23,325 bases of DNA. It comes from an uncultured Clostridia bacterium. Lineage in GTDB: Bacteria; Bacillota; Clostridia; Christensenellales; Pumilibacteraceae. The translations under genes were made by a program, and so were the position numbers. The notes under the pieces are model-generated. The model did not search any database. It was not told the origin of the DNA and saw only the letters and a list, made by a program, of their open reading frames with translations. Each line of letters starts with the position of its first letter. The first letter of the stretch is position 1. This document shows, one piece after another, positions 1 to 6,475 of the stretch. The stretch spans positions 1 through 23,325 of the forward strand of contig CANQCB010000009.1 of the NCBI GenBank assembly GCA_947589145.1, in the 5' to 3' direction.

Positions 1-1
1 G

Positions 2-1009
2 CTTAAACCCGTTGCGGACCGACTTAACGAACTCCTCGGCGGCAAAGTAACCTTCGCGACCGACGTCGTCGGAGAGGACGCGCAAAAGAAAGTCGCCGCG
101 CTCAAACCCGGCGAGTGCGTGCTTCTCGAAAATCTCCGTTTCCATTGGGAAGAGGAGAAGAAAGACGAGGGCTTCTGCAAGAAACTTGCCGCGCTCATCG
201 ACGGAGACAAGGGCGTGTACGTCAACGACGCGTTCGGAACGGCTCACCGTTCGCACGCTTCCACCGCCGCGATCGTCGAATACGGCTTGGTAAAGACGGC
301 TGTATGCGGCTTCCTGATCGAGAAAGAACTTTCCGTCATGGCGGACAGCCTCGATCACCCCGAGCGTCCTTTCGTTGCCATTCTCGGCGGCGCAAAGGTT
401 GCGGATAAACTCAACGTAATAAATAACCTCCTCGAAAAGTGCGATACGCTCATCATCGGCGGCGGAATGTCATACACCTTCCTCAAAGCCATGGGCAAGG
501 AAGTCGGCACTTCGCTCGTAGACGACGAGAAGATCGAGTATTGCAAGGATATGATCGAAAAGGCGAAGAAGGGCGGAAAACAACTCCTTCTTCCCATCGA
601 CACCGTTGTCACGAAGAATTTCCCCGATCCCATCGACGCGCCCGTCGAGGTCAAGACGGTCTGCTCGGATAATATCCCCGCGGATATGATGGGTCTCGAT
701 ATCGGCGAAAAGACGAGAAAACTCTTCGCGGACGCTGTCGCGAGCGCAAAGACCGTCATTTGGAACGGACCCATGGGCGTGTTCGAGAACCCCATTCTTG
801 CCGAAGGTACGAAAGCGGTTGCAAAGGCTCTCGCCGACGTTCACGGCAAGGCAACGACGATAATCGGCGGCGGCGACTCTGCGGCTGCGGTTCAACAGCT
901 CGGATTTGCGGACAAAATGACGCATATCTCCACGGGCGGCGGCGCGTCTCTCGAACTCTTCGAGGGCAAAGTCCTTCCCGGTATCGCATGCCTCAACGAA
1001 AAGAAATAA
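2..1009 (+). CDS. pgk: Phosphoglycerate kinase (5'-truncated by window edge)
   Basis: Phosphoglycerate kinase catalyses the reversible transfer of phosphate from 1,3-bisphosphoglycerate to ADP, in cytosolic glycolysis. The frame is open from base 2, so the start codon lies outside the window; 335 residues are visible of a family usually near 390-400. The fragment begins inside the N-terminal domain. Family motifs seen are LLENLRFH, the FGTAHRSHAST substrate-binding loop, GGAKVADKL, GGGMSYTFL, WNGPMGVFE, and the C-terminal nucleotide-binding GGGDSAAA and STGGGASLE. The stop is TAA at 1007-1009 and a strong terminator follows at once, so this is the last gene of its transcript. Upstream partners, often gap or tpiA in Bacillota, cannot be seen. 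Identification is secure. Confidence 0.98.
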   Translation, partial: LKPVADRLNELLGGKVTFATDVVGEDAQKKVAALKPGECVLLENLRFHWEEEKKDEGFCKKLAALIDGDKGVYVNDAFGTAHRSHASTAAIVEYGLVKTAVCGFLIEKELSVMADSLDHPERPFVAILGGAKVADKLNVINNLLEKCDTLIIGGGMSYTFLKAMGKEVGTSLVDDEKIEYCKDMIEKAKKGGKQLLLPIDTVVTKNFPDPIDAPVEVKTVCSDNIPADMMGLDIGEKTRKLFADAVASAKTVIWNGPMGVFENPILAEGTKAVAKALADVHGKATTIIGGGDSAAAVQQLGFADKMTHISTGGGASLELFEGKVLPGIACLNEKK

Positions 1010-1031
1010 AAGAAAATTTTCGATAATTTTT

Positions 1032-1067
1032 CGGCGGATATGTATATGCGTATCCGCCGTTTTTTTT
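1032..1067 (+). terminator. Rho-independent terminator after pgk
   Basis: A perfect 9-bp stem, CGGCGGATA at 1032-1040 with TATCCGCCG at 1051-1059, has a 10-nt loop and runs straight into eight T residues (1060-1067). It starts 22 bases after the pgk stop codon and separates pgk from the promoter at 1121. Confidence 0.93.
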
Positions 1068-1120
1068 GTCGTATTCCTGCCTGCATTGCGCGAAAATGCG
1101 GATTTGTCGGGCGATTGCTA

Positions 1121-1149
1121 TTGACTTATGCCGCACAAAATGCTAAAAT
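1121..1149 (+). promoter_or_regulatory. Vegetative promoter for the 1258/1849 gene pair
   Basis: The -35 box is TTGACT (1121-1126), the spacer is 17 bp, and the -10 box is TAAAAT (1144-1149), preceded by an extended -10 TG (1141-1142). It lies just downstream of the pgk terminator. Transcription would start near 1156, leaving an untranslated leader of about 100 nt before the ATG at 1258. I see no recognisable riboswitch in that leader. Confidence 0.75.
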
Positions 1150-1257
1150 AAATTTACATTCGGCAGACCGTGCAAAATATGCGGTTCACGCTCCGAAAAG
1201 TCGGTCGCCGAAACACATTGCTCACGGGAGGCGCGGCTGTCGAAGCGCGTTTGAAAA

Positions 1258-1785
1258 ATGAATTTGAACGAATACAACGATTATCCGCTTGCCAATTCTC
1301 AACCCGACGAACTCAACTCCTTCGGGGGTAATCCGTCGGCGGTAGAGCATAGGCAATTTTCAGGCAACGACTCGGCTCATAACGGTGAGGTAAGACGGGG
1401 TAAGAGCAAAGTAGTGACCGTGGTCGTCACCTCGCTTGCCGCGATCATCGCGCTCATAACGTTATTGACCGCGCAGCCGGCGACGCTCAACGCCGAGTTT
1501 GTCGGCGATCTGCAAGCCACGGATACCGCGGTAACGTATACGGTAAAAGCGGACGTTGACGAAACGACCGACCTGTCCTCGTTGTTCGTGGTGTTACGCA
1601 ACGCATTTACCGACAGAAAACAGCCCTTTGACGAGATCGAAAAGGACGCCGACGGCAATTTCACGGGCAGTTTTCAAGACCTGAAACCGAACAGGGAATA
1701 TACCGTAGCCGTGGTGCAAAAAACCGCGCTCGGGCAGAGTACCGTAATAACGAAGCCGATTCGGACGACCGATAACGACGGGTAA
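1258..1785 (+). CDS. Hypothetical single-pass membrane protein, possible FN3-like outer domain
   Basis: I do not recognise this 175-residue protein as a named family. A polar N-terminal part (residues 1-50) rich in Asn, Ser and Asp is followed by RRGK and one hydrophobic segment (about 51-71). The remaining ~100 residues would then lie outside the cell. That part reads as beta-rich, and its end (LKPNREYTVAVV, then GQS) resembles the last strands of a fibronectin type III or Ig-like fold; this is an inference from pattern only. The start is ATG 1258. No good Shine-Dalgarno lies at normal distance (a GGGAGG sits about 27 nt upstream), so the start is less certain than its neighbours. It shares a promoter with the MscS-type channel 63 nt downstream, with only a small hairpin (1775-1796) and no T-run between them. 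A link to envelope stress is therefore possible. Confidence 0.7.
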   Translation: MNLNEYNDYPLANSQPDELNSFGGNPSAVEHRQFSGNDSAHNGEVRRGKSKVVTVVVTSLAAIIALITLLTAQPATLNAEFVGDLQATDTAVTYTVKADVDETTDLSSLFVVLRNAFTDRKQPFDEIEKDADGNFTGSFQDLKPNREYTVAVVQKTALGQSTVITKPIRTTDNDG

Positions 1786-1848
1786 CATGCCGTCGTAACA
1801 GGCGAAACACGCCGATCGAATTTTGGTAATATAAGAGGATAAAAATAT

Positions 1849-2832
1849 ATGAAAGTAAAAACGGTAAAACAAAAAAAGCAAAAATCGTCCAAAAAATCCT
1901 TGAAATTAAAAATCTTCAAGTGGGTCGCGTTCGTTATTGTCGTAGGCGTGACGATCGCGGGCTTTATCTTTTCGGGAGTATTCCACGGAGAAAATTCCGT
2001 ATTCAACAATACCGTAAGCAATAACAGCTTCTTGCAGTGGTGTTACGAACACGTTCCCTCCGTGGTTTCAAGCATACAAATAATAACGATATCCTGGTTT
2101 GCAAGCATGCTGTTGCACTTTATCCTCAGCAAGGCGTTTACTCGCACCAAGCGCGGCGTAACGGTGGTTAAGCTCATAAACAGTTTCATAAGTTGGATAG
2201 TCGTTATCGTGGCGTTCTTGCTCGTGCTGTCGGCTTGGGGCGTCGATACAGGTGCGCTTCTTGCGAGCGCGGGCATATTGACATTGGTCATAGGCCTCGG
2301 CGCGCAAAGCCTGATTGCCGACGTCATTGCCGGGCTCTTCCTCGTGATCGAAGGCAACGTTCAGGTGGGCGATATCGTGATAATAGACGATTGGCGCGGC
2401 ACCGTTATGGACATAGGACTTCGTACGACGCGCCTGCTCGACGTCAGCGGCAACATAAAGGTAATAAATAACAGCGACATAAGAGCCGTCATAAATCAGA
2501 CGCGCGAGCTTTCGGTGGCAAAATCGATCATAAGTATCGAATACGGCGAGTCGATTCCCCGCGTCGAAAAGATCATAAGCGACAATATCGCCAAATTAAA
2601 AGAGAACATTCCGGGCGCCGTCGAAGGCCCCGCATATTACGGCGTGGATTCCCTCGGCGCTTCGAGCGTGAACCTGCTTTTCCTCGCCAAATGCAAAGAA
2701 GAGGACATATATCAGGTTACAAGGGACATGAACCGCGAACTGAAAATCATGTTCGACGCAAACGGCATAAACATTCCTTTCCCGCAAGTTGTCGTAAATC
2801 AGCCTGCGCCCAAAACAGGCGAGGACAAATAG
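1849..2832 (+). CDS. MscS-family mechanosensitive ion channel
   Basis: This 327-residue protein belongs to the small-conductance mechanosensitive channel family, which opens on membrane tension and releases solutes during osmotic downshock. A very basic N-terminus (residues 1-24, many Lys) precedes membrane segments at about 24-43, 71-93 and 112-132. The pore-lining helix and following beta domain are clear: LLASAGILTLVIGLGAQSL, then IADVIAGLFLVIEG, VQVGDIV and the DWRGTVMDIGLRTTRL stretch (about 137-197). The soluble C-terminal domain is complete, and the length is normal for short MscS proteins. The start is ATG 1849 with AGAGGA just upstream. It is probably cotranscribed with the small membrane protein at 1258. 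Family assignment is secure; gating properties are not deducible. Confidence 0.93.
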   Translation: MKVKTVKQKKQKSSKKSLKLKIFKWVAFVIVVGVTIAGFIFSGVFHGENSVFNNTVSNNSFLQWCYEHVPSVVSSIQIITISWFASMLLHFILSKAFTRTKRGVTVVKLINSFISWIVVIVAFLLVLSAWGVDTGALLASAGILTLVIGLGAQSLIADVIAGLFLVIEGNVQVGDIVIIDDWRGTVMDIGLRTTRLLDVSGNIKVINNSDIRAVINQTRELSVAKSIISIEYGESIPRVEKIISDNIAKLKENIPGAVEGPAYYGVDSLGASSVNLLFLAKCKEEDIYQVTRDMNRELKIMFDANGINIPFPQVVVNQPAPKTGEDK

Positions 2833-2886
2833 AGGCGCGGTGATACGGCGCCGATATTGGAAGGCACATAGCGCTGCTGATACGCG

Positions 2887-2998
2887 CGAACCGAGAACGT
2901 TATTGCTCAGTCACATACCTCTTTAAGTATGCTCCTTCGCATAACAACCTCTCTCGCACGTCTGAGCGGCACTCTGTGCCTTCCTGTGAGTTGGTTCG
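2887..2998. repeat. Multi-hairpin element closed by an 8-bp stem
   Basis: The outer pairing is CGAACCGA (2887-2894) with TTGGTTCG (2991-2998), including one G-T pair. Inside it are GTTAT (2899-2903) with ATAAC (2941-2945), CATAC (2914-2918) with GTATG (2927-2931), and GGCAC (2968-2972) with GTGCC (2976-2980). The pairing is nearly symmetric, so strand cannot be assigned. It could be a structured RNA or a folded DNA repeat. The pairings were found by eye, and chance contributes to the short ones. Confidence 0.3.
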
Positions 2999-3033
2999 GT
3001 AAGGGACTTTTACAATAAGATTTATCGTATGAT

Positions 3034-3067
3034 ATAACGCACTCTGTGAAGTCACAGAGTGCGTTAT
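3034..3067. repeat. 16-bp perfect palindrome, terminator-like
   Basis: ATAACGCACTCTGTGA (3034-3049) pairs perfectly with TCACAGAGTGCGTTAT (3052-3067), leaving two unpaired bases. On the plus strand only a four-T run follows, so it would be a weak terminator for the mscS transcript 200 nt upstream. The ten bases GCACTCTGTG also occur at 2969-2978, which suggests a repeat family rather than a dedicated terminator. Confidence 0.6.
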
Positions 3068-3452
3068 GCTTTTATAAGATAAAAATCTTGAAAGAACACA
3101 AAGTTGAAGCAATAAACGAAGCAGCAGATGTGCGTAGATTTTCGAGATAGGTGGCACGGAATTTGTATTGCGAAGCAAACGACCCCGAAGCCTACCTCAT
3201 GGTGGCGAGGGAAATTCCGTGACAGATATCCGAAAAGATGCGTGCAGATGCGGATATACCGTAGCGCACGCCCGTGGCGAGCGTTAGCGGTGCGCAAGGG
3301 AAAAGCAAACTCCTTTGCCGAAATAACCTCTCTCGTGCCTCTAAACACCACTCTCCGCCGCGCCTTGCCTCGGCTGAGCGAACTGTTCGCTATTGGGCTA
3401 TGCACGAATTGTTACTTTATTTACGCTCGCGGTAGATTCACTCGTGATAATG

Positions 3453-3493
3453 AAAATAAATATCCACCCGCTTGGCGGGTGGATATTTATTTT
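3453..3493 (-). terminator. Terminator of tRNA-Glu
   Basis: A perfect 19-bp stem (3453-3471 with 3475-3493) and 3-nt loop lie directly next to the 3' end of the tRNA; the last paired base is the final A of the tRNA CCA end. On the minus strand the right arm ends in an A/T-rich TTTATTTT, which serves as the uridine tract. The symmetric AT-rich ends mean it could also stop transcription arriving from mscS. Confidence 0.85.
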
Positions 3494-3567
3494 GGTACCA
3501 CATAGGGGAATCGAACCCCTGTTTCCGGCGTGAGAGGCCAGCGTCCTAACCGCTAGACTAATGTGGC
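3493..3567 (-). tRNA. tRNA-Glu (anticodon CUC), CCA encoded
   Basis: On the minus strand the 75 nt fold into a full cloverleaf: acceptor GCCACAT with ATGTGGT, D stem GTCT/GGAC, anticodon stem CTGGC/GCCGG with loop CTCTCAC, and T arm AGGGG-TTCGATT-CCCCT, followed by A73 and CCA. The anticodon CUC reads GAG codons (glutamate). CCA is genome-encoded. The first acceptor pair is G1-U72, a wobble rather than the usual G-C. The gene stands alone between its own promoter and terminator. Confidence 0.95.
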
Positions 3568-3588
3568 ATACTCTTACGAACCTTGTGT

Positions 3589-3617
3589 ATTATACTACAA
3601 ATCGAAGAGTTAGGCAA
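3589..3617 (-). promoter_or_regulatory. Promoter of tRNA-Glu
   Basis: Read on the minus strand: -35 TTGCCT (plus 3612-3617), 17-bp spacer, and a perfect -10 TATAAT (plus 3589-3594). Transcription would begin around 3582, giving a leader of roughly 15 nt before the mature 5' end at 3567. It lies in the short gap between the tRNA and the end of the phosphate transporter gene. Confidence 0.8.
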
Positions 3618-3670
3618 GGATTTTACGCGGAATTAAGGAAAAATATTATCGCGCTTGCGGATTTTTTCCG

Positions 3671-5338
3671 TTATTTTTTATCGAAGGCGTGGGCGAGGTT
3701 GAGAATGTGGTCGGCGGCACGCTCCATATTGCCGACGAGGTTTATCATAACGCTACTTGATTGAGGCTGACATTTGCCTTCGTTCATACGCTTGATATGC
3801 CCGTCGATCATCTGCTTTTTGAGCTTATCGATATCGTCCTCATATTCCTCGGCTTTGACTACGGCGGTTTTGTCCGTACCGTTAAAGGCAAGAATACTGA
3901 CATCGAAAAGTTCGTGTATCTGTCTGTCCATTTGCTTGATTTCCGAGCACATGGTCTCCGAAAAATCGAGATTGTCATCGACGTAATGCACGGTATATTT
4001 CGTCATATTATCCGCAAGGTCGGCGATACGAAGAATATCCGCGAGAGATTCGTGCAGGGCGGAAATGGTTTTTTCGTCCTGATAAGAAATGTCGCGGCTT
4101 GCCAACTTAATCAGGAATTTTGTATACGCCTTAGCCGATTCCACCACCTGCGCGATATTCTTCCTTATGTGGTGCATGGCGTCTTTGTCCTTTGCAAGGA
4201 AAGAGTCAACCGACTCGGTGAGAATACCGAGGGAAATGGTAGCGAGGCGCACAGCCTCTTTTTTTGCCTGCAAAACCGCGATAGCCGGAGTTTCGAGGAA
4301 ACGATCGTCGAGAAGGGAATTGGAAATATCCGGTTCGGTTTGCCGATCTCTTGCAACCTTTTTCCTTTCGTGCACCACGAATGTGGCGACGTTGACGAAA
4401 ACGTTTACGAATGGGAAGAATATCAGCACGCAAATGACGTTGAATATCGTGTGGAATACCGCGATCTCCAACCCGGGATTGTGCATCCAGCCGAGTACGG
4501 TGTCAAGAAAATTGTTTTCGGGAAAATTCCAGATCAATAGCGGAATAAGGAAAATCACGACGCCGAATACGTTGAACAGCAGGTGAATAAACGCCGCGCG
4601 CTTAGCGTTGATATTCGCGCCGATAGATGAAATAAGCGCGGTTATACAAGTGCCGATATTCGTGCCGAGAATGAGAAACAGCACACCGTTCACACCCCCG
4701 AATAACGCGCCGCTCGTTGCCGTGGCGAGACTTATGACAATGGAAGTGACCGCCGACGACGATTGAAGCAACGCCGTAATGGCAATGCCGAGAAGCAAAA
4801 GAAGAAATGGATTGCTTATTGCGTTTATGGCTTGTTGAAAAACGGGATCTTCGGTGAATATCTTCATGGAAGTGCTCATGAGTTGCAACCCCACGAACAC
4901 AAGTCCCACGCCGCCGACGATATAACTTATCGTTTTGACCGTATCCTTTTTGGAAATCATGGCGACCAGAATGCCGAGGAACGCAAAGGGAAGAACGAAC
5001 ACCGAGAAAGAGAACGAACCGAGCGCCGCGATATAACCCGTGATCGTCGTACCTATGTTTGCGCCCATGATAATTGCCGTCGCCATCGTCAGCGACATAA
5101 CCCCGGCGTTTACGAAACCGACGGTCATGACCGTTGTCGCCGCCGACGACTGTATGAGCGCCGTCGTAGCCGTTCCTATGCCGAGTCCCGCAAATTTGCC
5201 CGAAGTCGAAGTTTTGCTGAATAATTGCCGCAATTTGTTGTTTGCGAGTTTTTCGATTGCGTCGGACAGCACCTTAAAACCGAAGAGTAAAACTCCCAGT
5301 CCGCCGAACAATGAACATATCGCTGCGGCAATTTCCAT
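3671..5338 (-). CDS. Na+/phosphate cotransporter with PhoU-like C-terminal domain
   Basis: This 555-residue protein is a bacterial Na/Pi-cotransporter (PF02690-type), a membrane symporter that moves inorganic phosphate with sodium. The two inverted transport repeats are visible: the first has QSSAATT (63-69) and GANIGTT (92-98), the second QSSSAVTS (192-199) and GTNIGT (225-230). Several further hydrophobic segments run to about residue 320. From about 340 to the end, a helical, charged region (starting near LQAKKEAVRLA) matches the PhoU-like tail common in this family. The start is ATG at 5338-5336, with AAGGAG ten bases upstream on the minus strand. It has its own promoter and is divergent from the AbrB-ABC operon. 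No Pho box was recognised. Transport direction cannot be told from sequence. Confidence 0.93.
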   Translation of the reverse strand: MEIAAAICSLFGGLGVLLFGFKVLSDAIEKLANNKLRQLFSKTSTSGKFAGLGIGTATTALIQSSAATTVMTVGFVNAGVMSLTMATAIIMGANIGTTITGYIAALGSFSFSVFVLPFAFLGILVAMISKKDTVKTISYIVGGVGLVFVGLQLMSTSMKIFTEDPVFQQAINAISNPFLLLLLGIAITALLQSSSAVTSIVISLATATSGALFGGVNGVLFLILGTNIGTCITALISSIGANINAKRAAFIHLLFNVFGVVIFLIPLLIWNFPENNFLDTVLGWMHNPGLEIAVFHTIFNVICVLIFFPFVNVFVNVATFVVHERKKVARDRQTEPDISNSLLDDRFLETPAIAVLQAKKEAVRLATISLGILTESVDSFLAKDKDAMHHIRKNIAQVVESAKAYTKFLIKLASRDISYQDEKTISALHESLADILRIADLADNMTKYTVHYVDDNLDFSETMCSEIKQMDRQIHELFDVSILAFNGTDKTAVVKAEEYEDDIDKLKKQMIDGHIKRMNEGKCQPQSSSVMINLVGNMERAADHILNLAHAFDKK

Positions 5339-5389
5339 AAAACAACTTCTCCTTTTCGGAATTCAACAAGTTCACACTTGCCTGTATAT

Positions 5390-5419
5390 ATTTTACATTA
5401 TTTCGTCATTGTATTGCAA
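5390..5419 (-). promoter_or_regulatory. Promoter of the Na+/phosphate cotransporter
   Basis: On the minus strand: -35 TTGCAA (5414-5419), 18-bp spacer, and -10 TAAAAT (plus 5390-5395). It is arranged back to back with the regulator promoter; the two -35 boxes are only 29 bp apart (5420-5448). Confidence 0.65.
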
Positions 5420-5448
5420 CCGTTTTAATGAAAAATTGCGTCATTCTC

Positions 5449-5477
5449 TTGACTTTATATACCAATAGTGCTATTAT
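5449..5477 (+). promoter_or_regulatory. Promoter of the AbrB-ABC operon
   Basis: -35 TTGACT (5449-5454), 17-bp spacer, -10 TATTAT (5472-5477), with an extended -10 TG (5469-5470). Transcription would start near 5484, inside the 18-bp tandem repeat that follows. This is where a repressor would block initiation. Confidence 0.8.
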
Positions 5478-5479
5478 CG

Positions 5480-5515
5480 GTATAACAAGTATGAAAAGTA
5501 TAACAAAAATGACAA
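5480..5515 (+). repeat. Two tandem 18-bp direct repeats, operator candidate
   Basis: GTATAACAAGTATGAAAA (5480-5497) is followed directly by GTATAACAAAAATGACAA (5498-5515), with 15 of 18 positions identical. The pair covers the predicted transcription start and leader of the operon whose first gene is a DNA-binding AbrB-fold protein. Autoregulation at this site is an inference; the repeat itself is directly visible. Confidence 0.6.
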
Positions 5516-5531
5516 AACAGGAGGGCAAATT

Positions 5532-5759
5532 ATGAAAGTCGGAGAGAATCGATATTTTTTCGGGCTTGCAAAAATCGGCGCAAAAGGGCAGATAGTGATA
5601 CCGAAAGAGGCGAGAGAAAAATATAATATGCATTCGGGCGATCACGTTCTCGTACTCGGAGACGAGACTTCGGGGATATGGATAGCCTCTGCCGACGTGT
5701 TCGATAAAATGGCGCCCGGCGCGCTCGCGCAAATCGTCAAAGGCGGACTTGGCGCATGA
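5532..5759 (+). CDS. AbrB/SpoVT-fold DNA-binding regulator
   Basis: This is a 75-residue protein with a swapped-hairpin AbrB (SpoVT/MazE-type) DNA-binding domain at about residues 12-50: KIGAKGQIVIPKEAREKY then GDHVLVLGDE, the usual pattern for these dimeric regulators. The last ~25 residues (from ASADVFDKM) have no domain I recognise. The start is ATG 5532, with AGGAGGG (5519-5525) six bases upstream. The stop overlaps the start of the ABC ATPase gene (ATGA, 5756-5759), so the proteins are made together. The likely role is transcriptional control of the ABC exporter, probably including its own promoter. A MazE-like antitoxin role is unlikely, since no toxin gene adjoins it. Confidence 0.88.
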   Translation: MKVGENRYFFGLAKIGAKGQIVIPKEAREKYNMHSGDHVLVLGDETSGIWIASADVFDKMAPGALAQIVKGGLGA

Positions 5760-6475
5760 ACGCCGTCGAGACATACGGCCTTTGCCGCTATTTCGGCGAC
5801 GTTCACGCTTTGAACGGGCTGGATCTGACGATTAAACGCGGAGAAGTTTTCGCCTTGCTCGGGTCCAACGGAGCGGGGAAATCAACGTTGATTAACGTAC
5901 TGACCTGCGCCCTACGTCCGACTTCGGGCAGTGCGCGCGTAATGGGCTACGACTTATCCGACGCGGCGGGGATCGGGAGCGTTATTTCGGTGTGCCCGCA
6001 GAAAACGGCGGTCGCGCTTCGACTGACCGTGCGCGAAAATCTCATGTTTATGTGCGGGATATACGGAATGAACAGATCGGAGTCGCGGGCGCGGACGGAG
6101 GAGCTTATCGCGGAATTTTCGCTCGGCGAGGTAGCGGAGCGCTCGGCAAATAAACTTTCGGGCGGGTACGCTCGCAAACTCTCTGCGGCAATGTCGCTTA
6201 CCCGCCGCCCCGCGGTGCTATTTCTCGACGAGCCGACGGTGGGGCTTGACGTTATGGCGCGCCGAGAGCTTTGGAATGCCGTTATGCGGCTTAAAGGCGA
6301 CACGACGGTGGTTTTGATTACGCACTATCTCGAAGAGGCGGAGATTTTCGCCGATCGGGTGGGGATAATGGCGAGGGGCAAACTCCTCGCGGTCGGCACG
6401 CCGACGGAGTTATCCGCAGCGGCGGGAGCGGTCTCCTTCGAAGAGGCGTTAATAAAAACGGTGAGCGGCGCATGA
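5756..6475 (+). CDS. ABC exporter ATP-binding protein
   Basis: This 239-residue ATPase subunit drives an ABC-2 type exporter. All the catalytic motifs are intact: Walker A GSNGAGKST (36-44), Q-loop Gln82 (CPQK), signature LSGGYARK (134-141), Walker B VLFLDE (154-159), and the switch His190 (ITHYLEEAE). The overall pattern matches the DrrA/CcmA/NatA group, which exports drugs, lipids, peptides or ions. It lies between the regulator and the permease and overlaps both by four bases (ATGA), which indicates strict coupling. The substrate cannot be inferred; no biosynthetic, bacteriocin or histidine kinase gene is adjacent. Confidence 0.93.
   Translation: MNAVETYGLCRYFGDVHALNGLDLTIKRGEVFALLGSNGAGKSTLINVLTCALRPTSGSARVMGYDLSDAAGIGSVISVCPQKTAVALRLTVRENLMFMCGIYGMNRSESRARTEELIAEFSLGEVAERSANKLSGGYARKLSAAMSLTRRPAVLFLDEPTVGLDVMARRELWNAVMRLKGDTTVVLITHYLEEAEIFADRVGIMARGKLLAVGTPTELSAAAGAVSFEEALIKTVSGA

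Larger units (their letters stand above)
2833..3452. other. 620-bp non-coding, repeat-rich interval
   Basis: No credible gene is visible on either strand. The interval holds several structured pieces: a region closed by an 8-bp stem (2887-2998), a 16-bp perfect palindrome (3034-3067), and an imperfect 40-nt inverted repeat (3124-3164 with 3212-3252). There is also a diverged direct repeat (about 2932-2990 and 3309-3365) sharing AACCTCTCTCG and CACTCT. The plus frame starting at 3082 reads like a decayed coding sequence (KILKEHKVEAINEAADVRRF) but meets stops three times in about 60 codons. The best explanation is a degraded or repetitive intergenic element; a structured RNA is possible. Confidence 0.5.

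Noticed and set aside
1040..1261. 73-codon plus frame after pgk
   Set aside because: It starts inside the pgk terminator stem and reads across the promoter at 1121-1149, so it cannot be a sensible gene.
3128..3505. 125-codon plus frame between mscS and the tRNA
   Set aside because: It runs through the inverted repeats and the tRNA terminator into the tRNA 3' end, has no ribosome site, and has an Arg/Trp-rich composition typical of non-coding DNA.
3761..4540. Plus-strand frame of 259 codons opposite the phosphate transporter
   Set aside because: The minus-strand transporter has both QSS repeats and a good ribosome site; the plus reading shows no domain.
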